This document shows, in pieces, positions 13,099 through 14,138 of a stretch of 14,138 nt of DNA. The DNA comes from Crinalium sp049646245. GTDB taxonomy: Bacteria > Cyanobacteriota > Cyanobacteriia > Cyanobacteriales > PCC-9333. The notes beneath the pieces were generated by a model. The model searched no databases, was not told the DNA's origin, and worked only from the letters and a program-made list of their open reading frames with translations. Position 1 is the first letter of the stretch, and each line of letters begins with the position of its first letter. The DNA lies in the NCBI GenBank assembly GCA_049646245.1, contig JBARVL010000233.1:1-14138 (forward strand), in the 5' to 3' direction. A program made the position numbers and the translations under genes.

Positions 13099-14138
13099 TT
13101 AAACAGCAGCCGTCAACTGTTCCTCACTAATCCAAATTCCATGAAAACCATAAGGAACACGCTGAGGAATAATCACACGCGCCACAGGTTCACCCGTCAT
13201 ATCTTCGGCATTAACTACCACTAATTCCGAAGTATTCGACCCCTGATCGTAAACAAAAGTAATCAACCAACCATCATCTTCATTAGTAGCATTAGGACGG
13301 GGTGCAAACACCGCCTCACCACCATAACGCCCCTGTCCAAAAGTGTGAGTTTCAGACTTACCACTGCTAAAGTCATACTTAATCACCCCATCAAATAAGG
13401 GAATTGCACTAGGTGTCAACCTAGCTGTATAACCGTAGCGTGTCTTACGTCCTAATAAATTTTCATTCACACGGGGAAAATCTGAAGTTACATCATCCAG
13501 CATTTCTTCCCGTACCGCGCCTGTTTTGACATTAAACCGCCATCGGTACAAACGGGAACTTTCTCCCTCAGTTTCACCAGGCTTAATATCCGACATTAAG
13601 ACAGTAGTAGAACCCATGCGACAAGCCAGCAGTACTACTTCATCGCCTTCCTCATAAGCATTCAGGGTGTGGAAAATAAAACAAGGACTGCTTTCAAACC
13701 ACCGGATATTGCTATTGTCACCATGACGAGGGACAATACCAAAACGACTAGGGCGATCGCTCTCAAACATAAACGCTGGTTGTCCCCGTTGCATTCTTTC
13801 TGGACGAAATGTCAACGGTAGATCCAAAAATATCGTGTAATTTTCAGTTATTGCAAAATCGTGCATCATCACACCCACTGGTAAATCAATGGGTACAGTC
13901 TGCAACAATTCACCCTCTGCTGACACCACACTATATTTAACAAACGGTGGCGCAAATAGCGAATAGCCAAAAAACATCATTTCCCCAGTAACGGGGTCTA
14001 CCTTTGGATGTGCAGTAAAAGCAGATTTCAGCTTACCGTTATATGTATAACCGCCAATTGTATCTAAATCAGGCAACTTAATCCTATGAGGTTCCCCCCC
14101 TTCCCATAGTGCCATCATCTGTCCCGCGTGCCATACTA
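13099..14138 (-). CDS. Carotenoid cleavage oxygenase (5' end outside window)
   Basis: This family uses Fe(II) held by four histidines to cleave carotenoid or apocarotenoid double bonds with O2, giving aldehydes. The frame continues to the right edge, where VWHAGQMMALWEGGEPHRI is read across 14118, so the true start is beyond the window and the ATG at 14118 is internal. Counting from that Met, candidate iron ligands are H37 (SAFTAHPKVDP), H86 (GVMMHDFAIT), H150 (CFIFHTLNAYEEGDE) and H326 (YGFHGIWI). The spacing and contexts are those of the family. About 345 residues are present of a usual 450-500. The product cleaved cannot be told from the sequence. It has no evident link to the Dnd or fimbrial genes. 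Confidence 0.93.
   Translation of the reverse strand, partial: VWHAGQMMALWEGGEPHRIKLPDLDTIGGYTYNGKLKSAFTAHPKVDPVTGEMMFFGYSLFAPPFVKYSVVSAEGELLQTVPIDLPVGVMMHDFAITENYTIFLDLPLTFRPERMQRGQPAFMFESDRPSRFGIVPRHGDNSNIRWFESSPCFIFHTLNAYEEGDEVVLLACRMGSTTVLMSDIKPGETEGESSRLYRWRFNVKTGAVREEMLDDVTSDFPRVNENLLGRKTRYGYTARLTPSAIPLFDGVIKYDFSSGKSETHTFGQGRYGGEAVFAPRPNATNEDDGWLITFVYDQGSNTSELVVVNAEDMTGEPVARVIIPQRVPYGFHGIWISEEQLTAAV

Overview
The window looks like chromosomal DNA from a filamentous-type cyanobacterium. The evidence is moderate to low GC, six copies of the cyanobacterial HIP1 octamer GCGATCGC, CCCCTCCC/GGGGAGGGG palindromic intergenic repeats, and a carotenoid oxygenase of cyanobacterial type. No species name is claimed. 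Every call rests on reading translations and motifs by eye; no database search was run.

Layout. (1) Positions 1-3375, minus strand, hold part of a DNA phosphorothioation (Dnd) operon in the order dndB -> SBD-HNH nuclease -> dndC. dndC leaves the window at its left edge, so dndD and dndE are probably beyond it. The middle gene fuses what looks like a sulfur-binding domain (the fold that recognises phosphorothioated DNA in ScoMcrA-type enzymes) to an HNH nuclease. (2) Positions 3376-3649 are a divergent intergenic region with a triple 10-bp repeat and a palindrome. (3) Positions 3650-5239, plus strand, encode a 529-residue DGQHR-motif protein, a long DndB-like relative. (4) Positions 5236-5466 hold a truncated parD-like antitoxin remnant with no start codon, followed by a 34-bp near-perfect tandem repeat. 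(5) Positions 5555-11848 form a complete chaperone-usher fimbria locus: one subunit on the plus strand (5555-6214) converging with a minus-strand cluster read as three small subunits -> periplasmic chaperone -> outer-membrane usher. (6) Positions 11849-12551 are about 700 bases without a recognisable gene. They contain the probable control region of the fimbrial cluster. (7) Positions 12552-13022, minus strand, encode a small protein that resembles phosphorothioation-associated protein 4. (8) Positions 13099-14138, minus strand, are the C-terminal part of a carotenoid cleavage oxygenase that runs off the right edge.

How the parts fit. DndC (with DndD, DndE and a cysteine desulfurase) puts sulfur into the DNA backbone. 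DndB proteins are known repressors and modulators of that modification. The SBD-HNH protein would be able to recognise the modified DNA and cut it, which is paradoxical inside the modification operon and is the most interesting point here. The fimbrial genes encode all the classes of part needed to build a surface fibre: chaperone, usher, a likely major subunit, minor subunits and a possible tip subunit. The fimbrial locus lies between the dnd genes and the probable dnd-associated gene, with an antitoxin scar at one boundary, so it may have been inserted into a Dnd defence island.
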